Shown here: piece by piece, positions 7,814-15,574 of the stretch | How the letters are laid out: each line of letters begins with the position of its first letter | Numbering within the stretch: the stretch's first letter is position 1 | From: Akkermansiaceae bacterium | Lineage (GTDB): Bacteria > Verrucomicrobiota > Verrucomicrobiia > Verrucomicrobiales > Akkermansiaceae | Assembly: GCA_030725745.1 (NCBI GenBank) | Contig: JANRFH010000002.1 | Location: 5,848-69,847, forward strand | DNA length: 64,000 bases | Direction: 5' to 3' | Notes under the pieces: model-generated | The model's input: only the letters and a program-made list of their open reading frames with translations | The model's database searches: none | Told to the model about the DNA's origin: nothing | Program-made: the position numbers and the translations under genes

Positions 7814-8653
7814 ATGAACCTCCCAGCCTCCGTCCGCCTGTCAGATCCCGATGGGTCATATCCTGTTTTTGAAATCGAGCACCCAACATGCGCCGCCAAG
7901 GTTGCGCTGCACGGGGCGCATGTGATGTCGTGGAAGCCGACGGATGAGGAGGAGGTGCTCTACCTTAGCCCGGATGCGGTTTTTAAGGAAGGGAAGGCGA
8001 TACGTGGGGGGATTCCGGTGTGTTGGCCGTGGTTCAATGCGCATCCTGCCGATGCTAGCCAACCATCGCACGGGTTGGTGCGGGGGCGTTTTTGGGAACT
8101 TCTGGAAGCGAGCGAGGATGATGCGGGAGTGACGCTGCGCTTCGGTGTGAGCGTGGGCATCTGGAATGCGGAGGTGACGGTGAAGGCGGGCGAGGAGCTT
8201 GAGGTTGCGCTGGAGTCGAAGAATGTTTCCGAGGTGCCGATCGTGGTTTCAGGGGCGTTGCATACCTATCTTGGAGTTTCCGATATCTCGCAGGTGAGGG
8301 TGGTGAAACTGGATGGCTGTGACTACCTCGATACGGTGGGTGAGCCTACAGTGCGAAAGCAGAAGGGGGATGTGGTTTTCGACCGGGAGGTGGATCGGAT
8401 CTACGAGAGTTCTAGTAGCGTGCTGCTGGTGGATGATCTTTCGGGCAGGACGGTGCTGGTGGAGAAAAGCGGCAGCCCCTCGACGGTGGTTTGGAATCCG
8501 TGGGTGGAGAAATGCGCGGCGTTAGGAGATATGCCGGATGATGGCTACCAGAAGTTCTGCTGCATCGAGGCGGCGATCGCGAATGACCGGGCGGAGATCG
8601 TGATGCCCGGCGGTTCGCACGTGCTGATGACGCGGATCAGCGTGGAGGAGTGA
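7814..8653 (+). CDS. D-hexose-6-phosphate mutarotase (YeaD family)
   Basis: A 279-residue member of the galactose-mutarotase-like superfamily. It interconverts alpha and beta anomers of hexose 6-phosphates. Diagnostic motifs are ALHGAHVMSWKP near residue 30, IRGGIPVCWPWF near 65-75 and SHGLVRGRFWEL with the catalytic His. Further on are SGALHTYLGVSD and VWNPWVEKCAALGDMPDDGY, characteristic of the YeaD group. The length matches the family (about 290). It is a cytoplasmic housekeeping enzyme of sugar metabolism. It lies alone on the plus strand, after the CIA30 gene. Confidence 0.9.
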   Translation: MNLPASVRLSDPDGSYPVFEIEHPTCAAKVALHGAHVMSWKPTDEEEVLYLSPDAVFKEGKAIRGGIPVCWPWFNAHPADASQPSHGLVRGRFWELLEASEDDAGVTLRFGVSVGIWNAEVTVKAGEELEVALESKNVSEVPIVVSGALHTYLGVSDISQVRVVKLDGCDYLDTVGEPTVRKQKGDVVFDREVDRIYESSSSVLLVDDLSGRTVLVEKSGSPSTVVWNPWVEKCAALGDMPDDGYQKFCCIEAAIANDRAEIVMPGGSHVLMTRISVEE

Positions 8654-8727
8654 TTTTCTAAAGTCCGATGAGCATGAGGACGGCTAGGGTGAAGCGGAGG
8701 AGCTGGCTGAACTTCTACAGGTTGCTT

Positions 8728-9312
8728 CTAGTTTGGCTTGTGTTGTTTACGTTGAACGTAGTCTCTCGCCTTCGGTTCGTATTCGGGTGTCCTGATCCCT
8801 ATCGTTTTGGCTTCTTCGATGGCGTCTTCTATATCGATTCCTCCGTCGAGGACTCTCCAGGGAATCCACACGGCGCCGACGCGGTTGGCGGAGGAGCAGT
8901 GCAGTAGGATAGGCTTTTCACTAGTGTTGAGTAATTCGCGTGCCTGGTCGAAGACTTCGTCGGTGAGTTCCTCTGGCTTTGCCCATGGGAGATTGACGTA
9001 TTCCAGACCTAGCGCTGTGACTGTTGCTTCTTCGTTGAAGTCGGTCATTTCCTCGGGATGACGCATGTTGATGACGGTTTTCACTCCGGCATTTTTCGCG
9101 ATCTCAAAGTCTGCCTCCTGTGGTTGGCTAGCTAGATACACATCGCCGAATTTGTGGAGTGTGGGTATTTCGCCGAGTTTGGAGGGTTCGAGGGTTTCGG
9201 TGCTAGTTTCCGTTACGGTTGCTTTTTCGGACTGGCTGCAACTGTTCAGGATGCAAAGCGAAGGTAGTGCGATCGCGGCGAGAATTGCTGATTTCAGGAG
9301 TCGTGTTTTCAT
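8728..9312 (-). CDS. Lipoprotein tyrosine/dual-specificity phosphatase-like protein
   Basis: A 194-residue predicted lipoprotein with a lipobox ending in Cys25 (CILNSC). It carries a phosphatase domain of the DSP/BLH type found in beta-lactamase-hydrolase-like proteins. The P-loop signature C-x5-R is present as HCSSANRVG, with a DxxxxxASQPQEADF opening and a TVINMRHPEEMTDFNEE segment typical of this group. The catalytic Cys and Arg are both there, so activity is plausible. Its position outside the cytoplasm is unusual for a phosphatase of this type. It lies 17 nt downstream of the ccoI copper pump gene on the same strand and may be the last gene of the respiratory operon. Confidence 0.85.
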   Translation of the reverse strand: MKTRLLKSAILAAIALPSLCILNSCSQSEKATVTETSTETLEPSKLGEIPTLHKFGDVYLASQPQEADFEIAKNAGVKTVINMRHPEEMTDFNEEATVTALGLEYVNLPWAKPEELTDEVFDQARELLNTSEKPILLHCSSANRVGAVWIPWRVLDGGIDIEDAIEEAKTIGIRTPEYEPKARDYVQRKQHKPN

Positions 9313-9329
9313 GGGTTGGTTTGTGGTTT

Positions 9330-11249
9330 TTATTGGGAAGGTTCTGGAGATTTGTTGGCGAGTGAGAGGACGGTGATGCTGGAGGCGAGCATGAGGATGG
9401 CGGCGATGACGGGATGGAGGAGGCCGCTGGCGGCGAGGGCGATGCCGATGAAGTTGTAGATGAGGGTGAAGCTAAGGAGGCGGGTGAGTTTTGCTTTGTT
9501 GGAGCGGGATAGCTGGAGGGCGGTGATGATTGCCGAGAAGTCGTGGTGGCTGAGGGTTGCGGAGGCGACGGATGAGGCGGCTTGGGCTTCGGATCCTAGG
9601 GCGATGGATGCGTGGGCGCTGCGCATGGCTTCGGTGTCGTTGAGGCCGTCGCCGATGAGGAGGATTTTCTGTCCGGCGTTTTGTTTTTCTCGGACGATTG
9701 AGGCTTTCTGCTCGGTTGTCAGGCCGGTGGAGGAGGGGATGCGGGAGGTAAAAATTTTCGGGACGGTGGAGTCTCCTGTTAGGATTTCCACGCGGTAGCC
9801 GGAGGCGAGGAGTTGGTCGATGGCTTGGGCGGCACCTTCGCGGGATGTTTCGCGGAAGGTGGCATGTCCGGTGATTTCCCCATGGAGGACGAAATGGATG
9901 GAGCGGGTGTTGTTTTCTTCGGGGAGAAACTCCGGGTGGTGCTCTGCGAGGTAGAGGGAGTTGCAGATGATGAGGGTGTGGGAGGTTTCTCCGGCGGAAA
10001 AGGTGGCGCTGATGCCGCGTGCGGGGATGGGGGTGATGTGGAGATTTTGTAGGGTGGCTGGCTCGGCGATTTTCCAGAGGGGGCGTGCGATGGGGTGGGT
10101 GGAGTGGCGCTGGATGGTGGCGAGCCATGAGCGTATTTCGGTGGGGGCAGAGGGGGTTATTGAAATATTTTCCAAGGTCAGCGATGAGCTGGAGAGGGTG
10201 CCGGTTTTGTCGAAGGCTATGGTGTCGATAGTGGCTAGGCGTTCTAGGAAATCATGGCTGTGGGGGATGATTCCGAGGAGGCGGAGGCGGACGTGGCTGT
10301 TGCGGATGGCGAGTGGGATGGCGAGGCCGATTCCACAGGGGCAGGCGACGATGGTGACGGCGAGTCCGTTGAAAAGGGCTTGGGCGGGGCTACCGATGAA
10401 TGACCAGACCAGGACGGTGAGGAGGGCGATGAAAACGACGGATGGGATGAAGAAGCGGAGGATTTTCCCTGCGAGTGAGTCGGCGGGCGACTGGCTGGTG
10501 TTTTTGCAGGATTCGAGGAGGCGGTCGAGTTCGCGGTCGGTGCCGGAGGAGGTGGTGCGGAGACGGATGGTGCCATCGAGAACGCGGGATCCGGCGAGGA
10601 CTTTTGATCCGGGGTGCAGGGGGCTGGGGAATGGTTCGCCGGTGTGAGCGAGTTGCTCGATGAAGGCGTCACCGCTCTCGATGATGCCATCTGCGGGGAT
10701 GATTTCGCCGGCGCGGATTTCGAGGGCTTGGCCGGGCGTGACGTTGGAAATTGGTTCTTCGGTGAGGCCGGTTTCAGAAAAAATCCTGGCGGTGGAGCGG
10801 AGGCCGGGGATTTGATTTTCCAAATGGCTGAAGCGGGCGATCTGGATGCGGGTGACGGCCTGGCCGAGGTGGTAGATGGCGAGGAGGATGATGACGACCT
10901 CGTAGTAGATGTGGCCGATGCCGGTGATGGAGGAGTAGAGTGAGGCGGCGTAGCTGCCGCAGAGGCCGATGAGGAAGAGCTGCTCTAGGGTGATGCGTGG
11001 AACGAGGGAGTTTCTGAAAATGGGCGGTGAGGCGAGGATGAGGGCGAGGCCGCTAGCGACGGCGAGGATGCCGTGGATGATGGTTCGTGAGGAGCCGGCG
11101 GAGGGTGTTAGATTGATCGCTAGGGAAAGATACATCGACAACCCGCCGAGCATGATGAGCGCGCCGATGCGGAACCATGATACTGCTGGCTCCGTTTTCT
11201 CCGGGGATACAGGCGGAGGAGTTGGGGCGGCGCAGTTGCAGCAGCTCAT
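9330..11249 (-). CDS. ccoI: Copper-transporting P1B-type ATPase for cbb3 oxidase (CcoI/FixI-like)
   Basis: A 639-residue heavy-metal P-type ATPase. Seen motifs are TGE in the actuator domain (203-205), the metal-site CPC in transmembrane helix 6 (303-305), the phosphorylation site DKTGT (347-351), HP in the nucleotide domain (RHSTHPIA) and GDGLNDTEA. Together with its place after ccoP this identifies the pump that loads copper into cbb3 oxidase. The usual N-terminal HMA domain is missing; instead the protein starts with a short Cys cluster (MSCCNC) and a Pro-rich linker. It is the last cco gene, 3 nt after ccoP, followed by the phosphatase lipoprotein gene. Confidence 0.92.
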   Translation of the reverse strand: MSCCNCAAPTPPPVSPEKTEPAVSWFRIGALIMLGGLSMYLSLAINLTPSAGSSRTIIHGILAVASGLALILASPPIFRNSLVPRITLEQLFLIGLCGSYAASLYSSITGIGHIYYEVVIILLAIYHLGQAVTRIQIARFSHLENQIPGLRSTARIFSETGLTEEPISNVTPGQALEIRAGEIIPADGIIESGDAFIEQLAHTGEPFPSPLHPGSKVLAGSRVLDGTIRLRTTSSGTDRELDRLLESCKNTSQSPADSLAGKILRFFIPSVVFIALLTVLVWSFIGSPAQALFNGLAVTIVACPCGIGLAIPLAIRNSHVRLRLLGIIPHSHDFLERLATIDTIAFDKTGTLSSSSLTLENISITPSAPTEIRSWLATIQRHSTHPIARPLWKIAEPATLQNLHITPIPARGISATFSAGETSHTLIICNSLYLAEHHPEFLPEENNTRSIHFVLHGEITGHATFRETSREGAAQAIDQLLASGYRVEILTGDSTVPKIFTSRIPSSTGLTTEQKASIVREKQNAGQKILLIGDGLNDTEAMRSAHASIALGSEAQAASSVASATLSHHDFSAIITALQLSRSNKAKLTRLLSFTLIYNFIGIALAASGLLHPVIAAILMLASSITVLSLANKSPEPSQ

Positions 11250-11252
11250 GGA

Positions 11253-11912
11253 TTATTCCGCGAGGGCGGCTTCGAGGTCTGCGGCTGTCCAGGGGGCGTG
11301 GTCTTTGAATTTTTCCCGCAGGGTGGTGACGCTTTCTGGGGTAACGGGTGGGGCGGAGTTGCCCCATGAGGAGCGGATGTAGGAGAGGACGGCGGCTACT
11401 TTTCTATCGTCGAGGGTGGCACCTTGGGCTGGCATGGCACCGTTCCATGTTTCACCGTTGACGACGATTTCACCGACAAGTCCGTGGAGGACGGGGAGGA
11501 TGATTTTTTCTTCGGTGCCGTTGACCCAGTCTGATCCAGCGAGTGGCGGGAAGGCTCCGGGGAGGCCTGTGCCAGTGGCTTGGTGGCAGGCGGCGCAGAC
11601 GGCGGTGTAGACGGTTTCGCCCTCGGCGATGAGGGCTTTGGGGTCGTTGGAAACGGGTGCGGGTGTAGTTTCCTCGGTTGTTTCCGGGACGAAGGTGCGA
11701 AAGTAGCCTTCGCTGTATTCGTCCCAGCGGAAGCCGCCGGAAGCGACGATGAGATACCAGATGCCCCACATGGCTAGGGGGGCGTAGATGCCGTGTTTCA
11801 GCCACCAAGGGGCGGCGCGGAACTTCTCGCTGGGTTCGGATTTTTCGCGGATGATTGCGCCGTGGACTTTCCGTGTATCGAAGTCTTCGCCTGGTTCGTT
11901 GCCTGGTTTCAT
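11253..11912 (-). CDS. ccoP: cbb3 oxidase c-type cytochrome subunit, mono-heme (CcoP-like)
   Basis: A 219-residue membrane-anchored cytochrome c. One transmembrane helix lies at about residues 40-58, followed by a periplasmic domain with a single CxxCH heme site (C106, C109, H110, CAACH) and a likely Met ligand in NGAMPAQG. Standard CcoP is about 300 residues with two hemes, so this is a reduced version. Family placement also rests on the operon order ccoN-O-P-I. It carries electrons from periplasmic or membrane donors to CcoN. The gene starts 6 nt after ccoO. Confidence 0.88.
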   Translation of the reverse strand: MKPGNEPGEDFDTRKVHGAIIREKSEPSEKFRAAPWWLKHGIYAPLAMWGIWYLIVASGGFRWDEYSEGYFRTFVPETTEETTPAPVSNDPKALIAEGETVYTAVCAACHQATGTGLPGAFPPLAGSDWVNGTEEKIILPVLHGLVGEIVVNGETWNGAMPAQGATLDDRKVAAVLSYIRSSWGNSAPPVTPESVTTLREKFKDHAPWTAADLEAALAE

Positions 11913-11918
11913 GGAGGA

Positions 11919-12563
11919 TTATTCGGCTAGGGATTCGATGCGAGCCGCGGGTGCCTCGGGGATTTCGTAGGCGGAGAGTTTCAGCGACTGGAGGTAGGCG
12001 ACGAGGGCGCGCATTTCGTGGCTGGGCGTAACTTCGTAATCGGCCCCGGGGCCGAAGCCTTCGGGGAGGTTCAGGGCATCTTTGGCGGGGTTTTCCGGGT
12101 CCTTCTTTTTGGTTTCAAAAAGGAAGGTGAAGGGTGGCATGTTGGAGCCTTTGGAGGTGATCTGTGGATTGTAGAGGTGGAGGTAATGCCAGGTTTCCGA
12201 GGGGTTGCGGACGCCGATGTTCGAGAGGTCGGGGCCGGTGCGCATGGTGCCCATCTGGGCGACTTCTTGGTTCATGTAATCGCGCGCGACGGTGCGGCGG
12301 ACGCCCCAGCCGCGTGCGATGTCCGTGCGGACACGGGCGGGATGGACTTGCTGGGAGTGGCAATAGACGCAGCCATTGGCGATGTAGACATCGCGGCCTT
12401 CTTTTTCGAGGGAGGAAAGCTTTGGGGGGATCATTTCGCCAGTGGCGGGATCCGGGGTTTGTTCGAAGTTTCCCAGTCCCCACACGGGCATGAGAACCAA
12501 GCCGACCCATGAGGAAAGGAAGGTGAGCATGAAGCCGATGAAGATGTAGCGGAATTTGCTCAT
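11919..12563 (-). CDS. ccoO: cbb3 oxidase mono-heme cytochrome c subunit CcoO (FixO)
   Basis: A 214-residue subunit II of cbb3-type cytochrome oxidase. An N-terminal anchor helix (residues 6-28) precedes the heme site CVYCH (C65, C68, H69) and the family motif CVYCHSQQVHP. RTGPDLSNIGVR and SNMPPFTFLF supply the region of the Met ligand. It passes electrons from CcoP to the CcoN active site. Its start overlaps the end of ccoN by 4 nt (ATGA), showing translational coupling within the operon. Length agrees with the family (about 200-240). Confidence 0.95.
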   Translation of the reverse strand: MSKFRYIFIGFMLTFLSSWVGLVLMPVWGLGNFEQTPDPATGEMIPPKLSSLEKEGRDVYIANGCVYCHSQQVHPARVRTDIARGWGVRRTVARDYMNQEVAQMGTMRTGPDLSNIGVRNPSETWHYLHLYNPQITSKGSNMPPFTFLFETKKKDPENPAKDALNLPEGFGPGADYEVTPSHEMRALVAYLQSLKLSAYEIPEAPAARIESLAE

Positions 12564-14026
12564 GAGATGGGGTCTGGATTAGGAATTCTTTTGCTGAAAA
12601 GGGTGGGCTCTCCGGTGCTGGCGCGGTGGCTGATGATCATCCAGCAGAAGGAAACTGCGAAGGCGAGATGGCCCAGGGTCATGAGGCTGCCTGCGACGGT
12701 GCGGAGCTTCAGGTAGGGCATGGTGAGGGCGACGATTTCGAGGAAAGGGGTTTCCTTTTGGTTCATCTCGATCCCTTGGAGGATGCCGCCCCAGCTGAGG
12801 AAAATGAAGTAGGCGATGAAGCCGATGGCGCAGCTCCAGAAGTGGATGCGGATGAGGAAACGCGATGGCCACTCGCGCTCAAGCAGGCGTGGCATGATGT
12901 AGTAGATGGAGCCGAAGAACACCATGGTGGCGAAGCCGTAGGCACCGAGGTGGGCGTGGGCGATGGTGTAGTGGGTGAAATGGGTGATGCCGTTGAGCGA
13001 GCGGATCGCCATGGTCGATCCCTGGAAGGAGGCCAGCGTGTAGCACATGGCTCCGAAGACGACGAAGCGAAGGGTGGGCGAGTAGATGGTCTTTTTGAAA
13101 TGGCCGACCATGGTGAAGTGATGGTTGATGGCGACGGTGATGACCGGGATGAACATCATGATGCTGGCGACAACCGAGGCGGTGATGAGCCATGCGGGAA
13201 AGGGGCCGCCGATGAGGTGGTGCATGCCGTTCCAGGCGTAGAAGAAGGCCAGCGACCAGAATCCGATGACGGAGAGGTAGTAGGAATGGATGGGGCGGCC
13301 GATGATTTTCGGGATCAGATAATAGGCGGCACCGAGGCCGATGGGCGTGAACCATAGGCCGAGGGCGTTGTGCGCGAACCACCAGTTGATCGGCGGTTGC
13401 GCGGGTGCCTGAACCGGGGCGAGGACGAGCAGGCCGTGGGCGGTGAAATAGAGGGAAGGAAACCAGAAGAAGGCGGCCATAATATACCACTGGGAAATGT
13501 AGATGTGGCCGGGCGGGCGGCGGCGGATAAGGCCGACGGACTCGAGCATCACGAAGGCGAAGGAGACGAGCAGAAAGGGGGCGGCGTAGGTGGGATACTC
13601 CAGCCATTCCACGGCGGTGGAGTCTCCGCGTAGGATGCCCCATGTGCCGACGGCGTTGCCCATATTCCAGAGGGCGGCGGCGAGGGTGAGGGAGCGGTTG
13701 TCACGGATCGGGGCGCGGCAGAGGCGGGAGAGAATCCAGAGGCCGATGCCGATGCCTGCGGTGGAAAGCCAGCCGTAAGCGACGATATTCAGGTGGGCGG
13801 GGCGGACGCGACCGAAGGTGAGCCATGGGTTTTCCGCGAGGAAGGCGGGGTCGTGCAGCTTGATGGATGCGGCGATGGCAAGAGCGGAGCCGAGGAGCAG
13901 CCAGAAGATTGAACTGCCGATGAAAATGCCGACCGGCCAGCGTGCGGCGAGGTCGATTTCGAGGCGTTGCTGGCGGCTTTTCTCGATGGCCTCCGGGTCG
14001 TGCTGCTGATCTTTTTCAGGATTCAT
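12560..14026 (-). CDS. ccoN: cbb3-type cytochrome oxidase catalytic subunit CcoN (FixN)
   Basis: The 488-residue heme-copper oxidase subunit I, with about 12 membrane helices. It reduces oxygen to water and pumps protons under low oxygen. Ligand-bearing motifs are RPAHLN (low-spin heme His), WWFAHN (CuB His), MHHLIGGP (two CuB His) and THYTIAHAHLG (heme His near the C-terminal part). The start at 14026 (MNPEKDQQHD) is chosen because the 26 extra residues upstream overlap the ccoS frame and lack family likeness. It overlaps ccoS by 11 nt and ccoO by 4 nt. CcoQ and CcoH are not visible in the operon. Confidence 0.95.
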   Translation of the reverse strand: MNPEKDQQHDPEAIEKSRQQRLEIDLAARWPVGIFIGSSIFWLLLGSALAIAASIKLHDPAFLAENPWLTFGRVRPAHLNIVAYGWLSTAGIGIGLWILSRLCRAPIRDNRSLTLAAALWNMGNAVGTWGILRGDSTAVEWLEYPTYAAPFLLVSFAFVMLESVGLIRRRPPGHIYISQWYIMAAFFWFPSLYFTAHGLLVLAPVQAPAQPPINWWFAHNALGLWFTPIGLGAAYYLIPKIIGRPIHSYYLSVIGFWSLAFFYAWNGMHHLIGGPFPAWLITASVVASIMMFIPVITVAINHHFTMVGHFKKTIYSPTLRFVVFGAMCYTLASFQGSTMAIRSLNGITHFTHYTIAHAHLGAYGFATMVFFGSIYYIMPRLLEREWPSRFLIRIHFWSCAIGFIAYFIFLSWGGILQGIEMNQKETPFLEIVALTMPYLKLRTVAGSLMTLGHLAFAVSFCWMIISHRASTGEPTLFSKRIPNPDPIS

Positions 14027-14207
14027 GTGAGTCGGTGATAAAGTTGTCCGTCGGTTTGCCGATGGGTTCGTCTGCGTCGAAAATGGATTCCGCAGCGGCT
14101 TCAAGATTCTCGAACTGCTGGTGCGTGGCGGCCCATGAAAAGGCGAAGAGTGCGCCGACGCTGCCCAAGAGCATGACGATGAGGATGACGGTGACGGCTA
14201 CGAACAT
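14016..14207 (-). CDS. ccoS: cbb3 oxidase assembly protein CcoS
   Basis: A 63-residue protein with a single N-terminal membrane helix (residues 2-25) followed by FSWAATHQQFENLEAAAE. That corresponds to the CcoS signature W-A-x-x-x-x-Q-F-D-D-L-E, with a trailing acidic D-A-D-E-P motif. CcoS is needed for heme b and CuB insertion into CcoN. Unusually for the known order (often ccoGHIS) it leads the operon here and overlaps ccoN by 11 nt. It is the first gene of the run ccoS-N-O-P-I, so the promoter should lie in 14208-14418, where no clear FNR box was found. Confidence 0.85.
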   Translation of the reverse strand: MFVAVTVILIVMLLGSVGALFAFSWAATHQQFENLEAAAESIFDADEPIGKPTDNFITDSHES

Positions 14208-14418
14208 GGGGGAGTGATTTTCAAAGGTTCAGGTGAGCCCCGCCGATGATGGAATGGGCGTCGAATCCGTTCTACTGGAGGATATGTGCGGTAAAGTATG
14301 ACGTCTTTCCCGTCTAGCAAATGGTATGGAGCGGTTTCGACAAATCGATTTCCCGGCTGATGTGGCAGGGCGGGTGCCTTTGTTGATGAGAGCTTTCAAG
14401 GTGTTTGGTCAAACGGGC

Positions 14419-15033
14419 TTAATCGAGTTCGACGACGACGCGGAAGGCGCCCCGCAGGTCTCCTTCGGCAAAGTTCGTTGCGGTGTCTGCGGGGTATAGC
14501 TTGGTGAGTGATTCGGTGAGCTCTGGGGAGAATACGGATGGGTCTCCGTGGCATGTGAGGCAGATGGGTTTGGTCAGGATGGGCTTGTAGTAGATCGCTT
14601 GGTTGGGGGGCTTGCTGATGATCTTTGAGGGAGGAAGTTCGGTTCCGTTTGCGAGGAGCGTTTCCCATTCGGAAAGGATGGCACGGGCTTCTTCGCTGGG
14701 CGCGTTTGCTTCGTTGCGATAGCGGAGCGCGGTGCGGGTGACGGTGGCCTGCGGGAGTGAGTCGCTGGTCTGGGCGGTGAGGGGTTGCGCGACCTGTTGG
14801 CAGACATGCAGTGCTTTTTCCGGGCCGCCGGATTGGAGGGCGGCCTTGAGTTGTTTTCCGAGGCTTTCCTCCAAATTCTGTGTGGCTTCGGAGCCGATGC
14901 GCTCTGCGGTTTCGAGTTGTTGGGGCGTCAGGATGTCAGTTGCGGCGCTGGATTTTTCAGACTGGCAACCGATCGAGGGGAGCAGGCAGGAGAAAAGCAA
15001 AGCGACAAGGAGGTAGGGGCGCGGGTGGGTCAT
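14419..15033 (-). CDS. DUF3365/Tll0287-like heme-binding lipoprotein
   Basis: A 204-residue exported protein. The signal sequence ends in a lipobox (LLPSIGC, Cys23). The domain is the DUF3365 type, a PAS-like fold seen in Tll0287. It has ALHVCQQVAQPL, RTALRYRNEANAP and, near the end, a c-type heme site in CLTCHGDP. These proteins act as heme sensors or electron carriers outside the cytoplasm. Its place between the cbb3 operon and an ArsR regulator suggests a link to redox or oxygen response. The frame stays open upstream to 15417, but those residues have no signal and overlap the divergent regulator; 15033 gives a good signal peptide. Confidence 0.82.
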   Translation of the reverse strand: MTHPRPYLLVALLFSCLLPSIGCQSEKSSAATDILTPQQLETAERIGSEATQNLEESLGKQLKAALQSGGPEKALHVCQQVAQPLTAQTSDSLPQATVTRTALRYRNEANAPSEEARAILSEWETLLANGTELPPSKIISKPPNQAIYYKPILTKPICLTCHGDPSVFSPELTESLTKLYPADTATNFAEGDLRGAFRVVVELD

Positions 15034-15181
15034 GGTGGTGGAAATTTTTTGACGCATACGTTTGCTGTCCTGTCTGGTGCCGAGGGCATGACCTTCCGCG
15101 AACTCGACATCGCTGCCCGCGTCTGACATGATACCCGAACCATCCGCCATTGCGGGCAGGATGGATTTTATCTTGTGAGAA

Positions 15182-15219
15182 CTCATAAATGAATATATTC
15201 CTATAAAAGAATAAATGAG
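15182..15219. promoter_or_regulatory. Candidate operator/promoter region of the ArsR gene
   Basis: AT-rich dyad in front of the regulator. CTCATAAATGAA at 15182-15193 is the partial reverse complement of AGAATAAATGAG at 15208-15219. A perfect 10-bp palindrome GAATATATTC lies at 15191-15200. The dyad ends inside the start codon region of the gene at 15215. No clear Shine-Dalgarno precedes that ATG. ArsR-type repressors often bind such AT-rich palindromes over their own promoter. Confidence 0.45.
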
Positions 15220-15574
15220 CGACTTGTCCAATGTAAATTTAGCGAAAGGGTCGAAACTCGGCGTGGCAGCGCTGGAGTCGGTCGCCGAGATATTCAAGGT
15301 TTTGGCGGATCCCGGCAGATTGGCGCTGCTGCAGGAGCTGAAGGCTGGTGAGAAGACCGTGACCGAGCTGGTGGAGGGCATGCAGATGGCGCAGCCGAGC
15401 GTCTCCAAGCATCTCAAGGTGCTGGCGGATGCGGATCTCGTGTGCCGCAGGAAGGACGGGGTGAAGGTATATTACTCGATGAAAGGCGAGCTGGTGTTTC
15501 CGCTATGCCGTCTGGTTTGCGAAAAGCTATCGCAGGAGCAGCAGCAGCGGGTGATGGTGGATTACTCGATCTAA
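15215..15574 (+). CDS. ArsR-family winged-helix transcription regulator
   Basis: A 119-residue DNA-binding protein of the ArsR/SmtB type. Core motifs are FKVLADPGRLALLQEL (helices 2-3), MAQPSVSKHLKVLADADLV (recognition helix) and RRKDGVKVYYSMKGE (wing). The classical metal site ELCVCDL is absent: the region reads VTELVEGMQMAQPS with no Cys. It therefore probably senses something other than arsenic or cadmium, or responds by another site. It is divergent from the DUF3365 lipoprotein gene, and its stop overlaps the hemL stop by 3 nt. Neighbouring redox genes are possible targets. Confidence 0.9.
   Translation: MSDLSNVNLAKGSKLGVAALESVAEIFKVLADPGRLALLQELKAGEKTVTELVEGMQMAQPSVSKHLKVLADADLVCRRKDGVKVYYSMKGELVFPLCRLVCEKLSQEQQQRVMVDYSI

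Noticed and set aside
14208-14418. FNR/ANR box upstream of the cbb3 operon
   Set aside because: TTGAT appears near 14382, but the second half-site is not ATCAA at the right spacing, so no site is claimed.
15034-15417. N-terminal extension of the DUF3365 protein
   Set aside because: It runs antisense to the ArsR start, has no signal peptide at its beginning, and the internal start at 15033 gives a clear lipoprotein signal.
15215-15574. Arsenic-resistance operon
   Set aside because: No arsenite pump, reductase or ArsH next to the ArsR-type gene, and its metal-binding Cys motif is absent.
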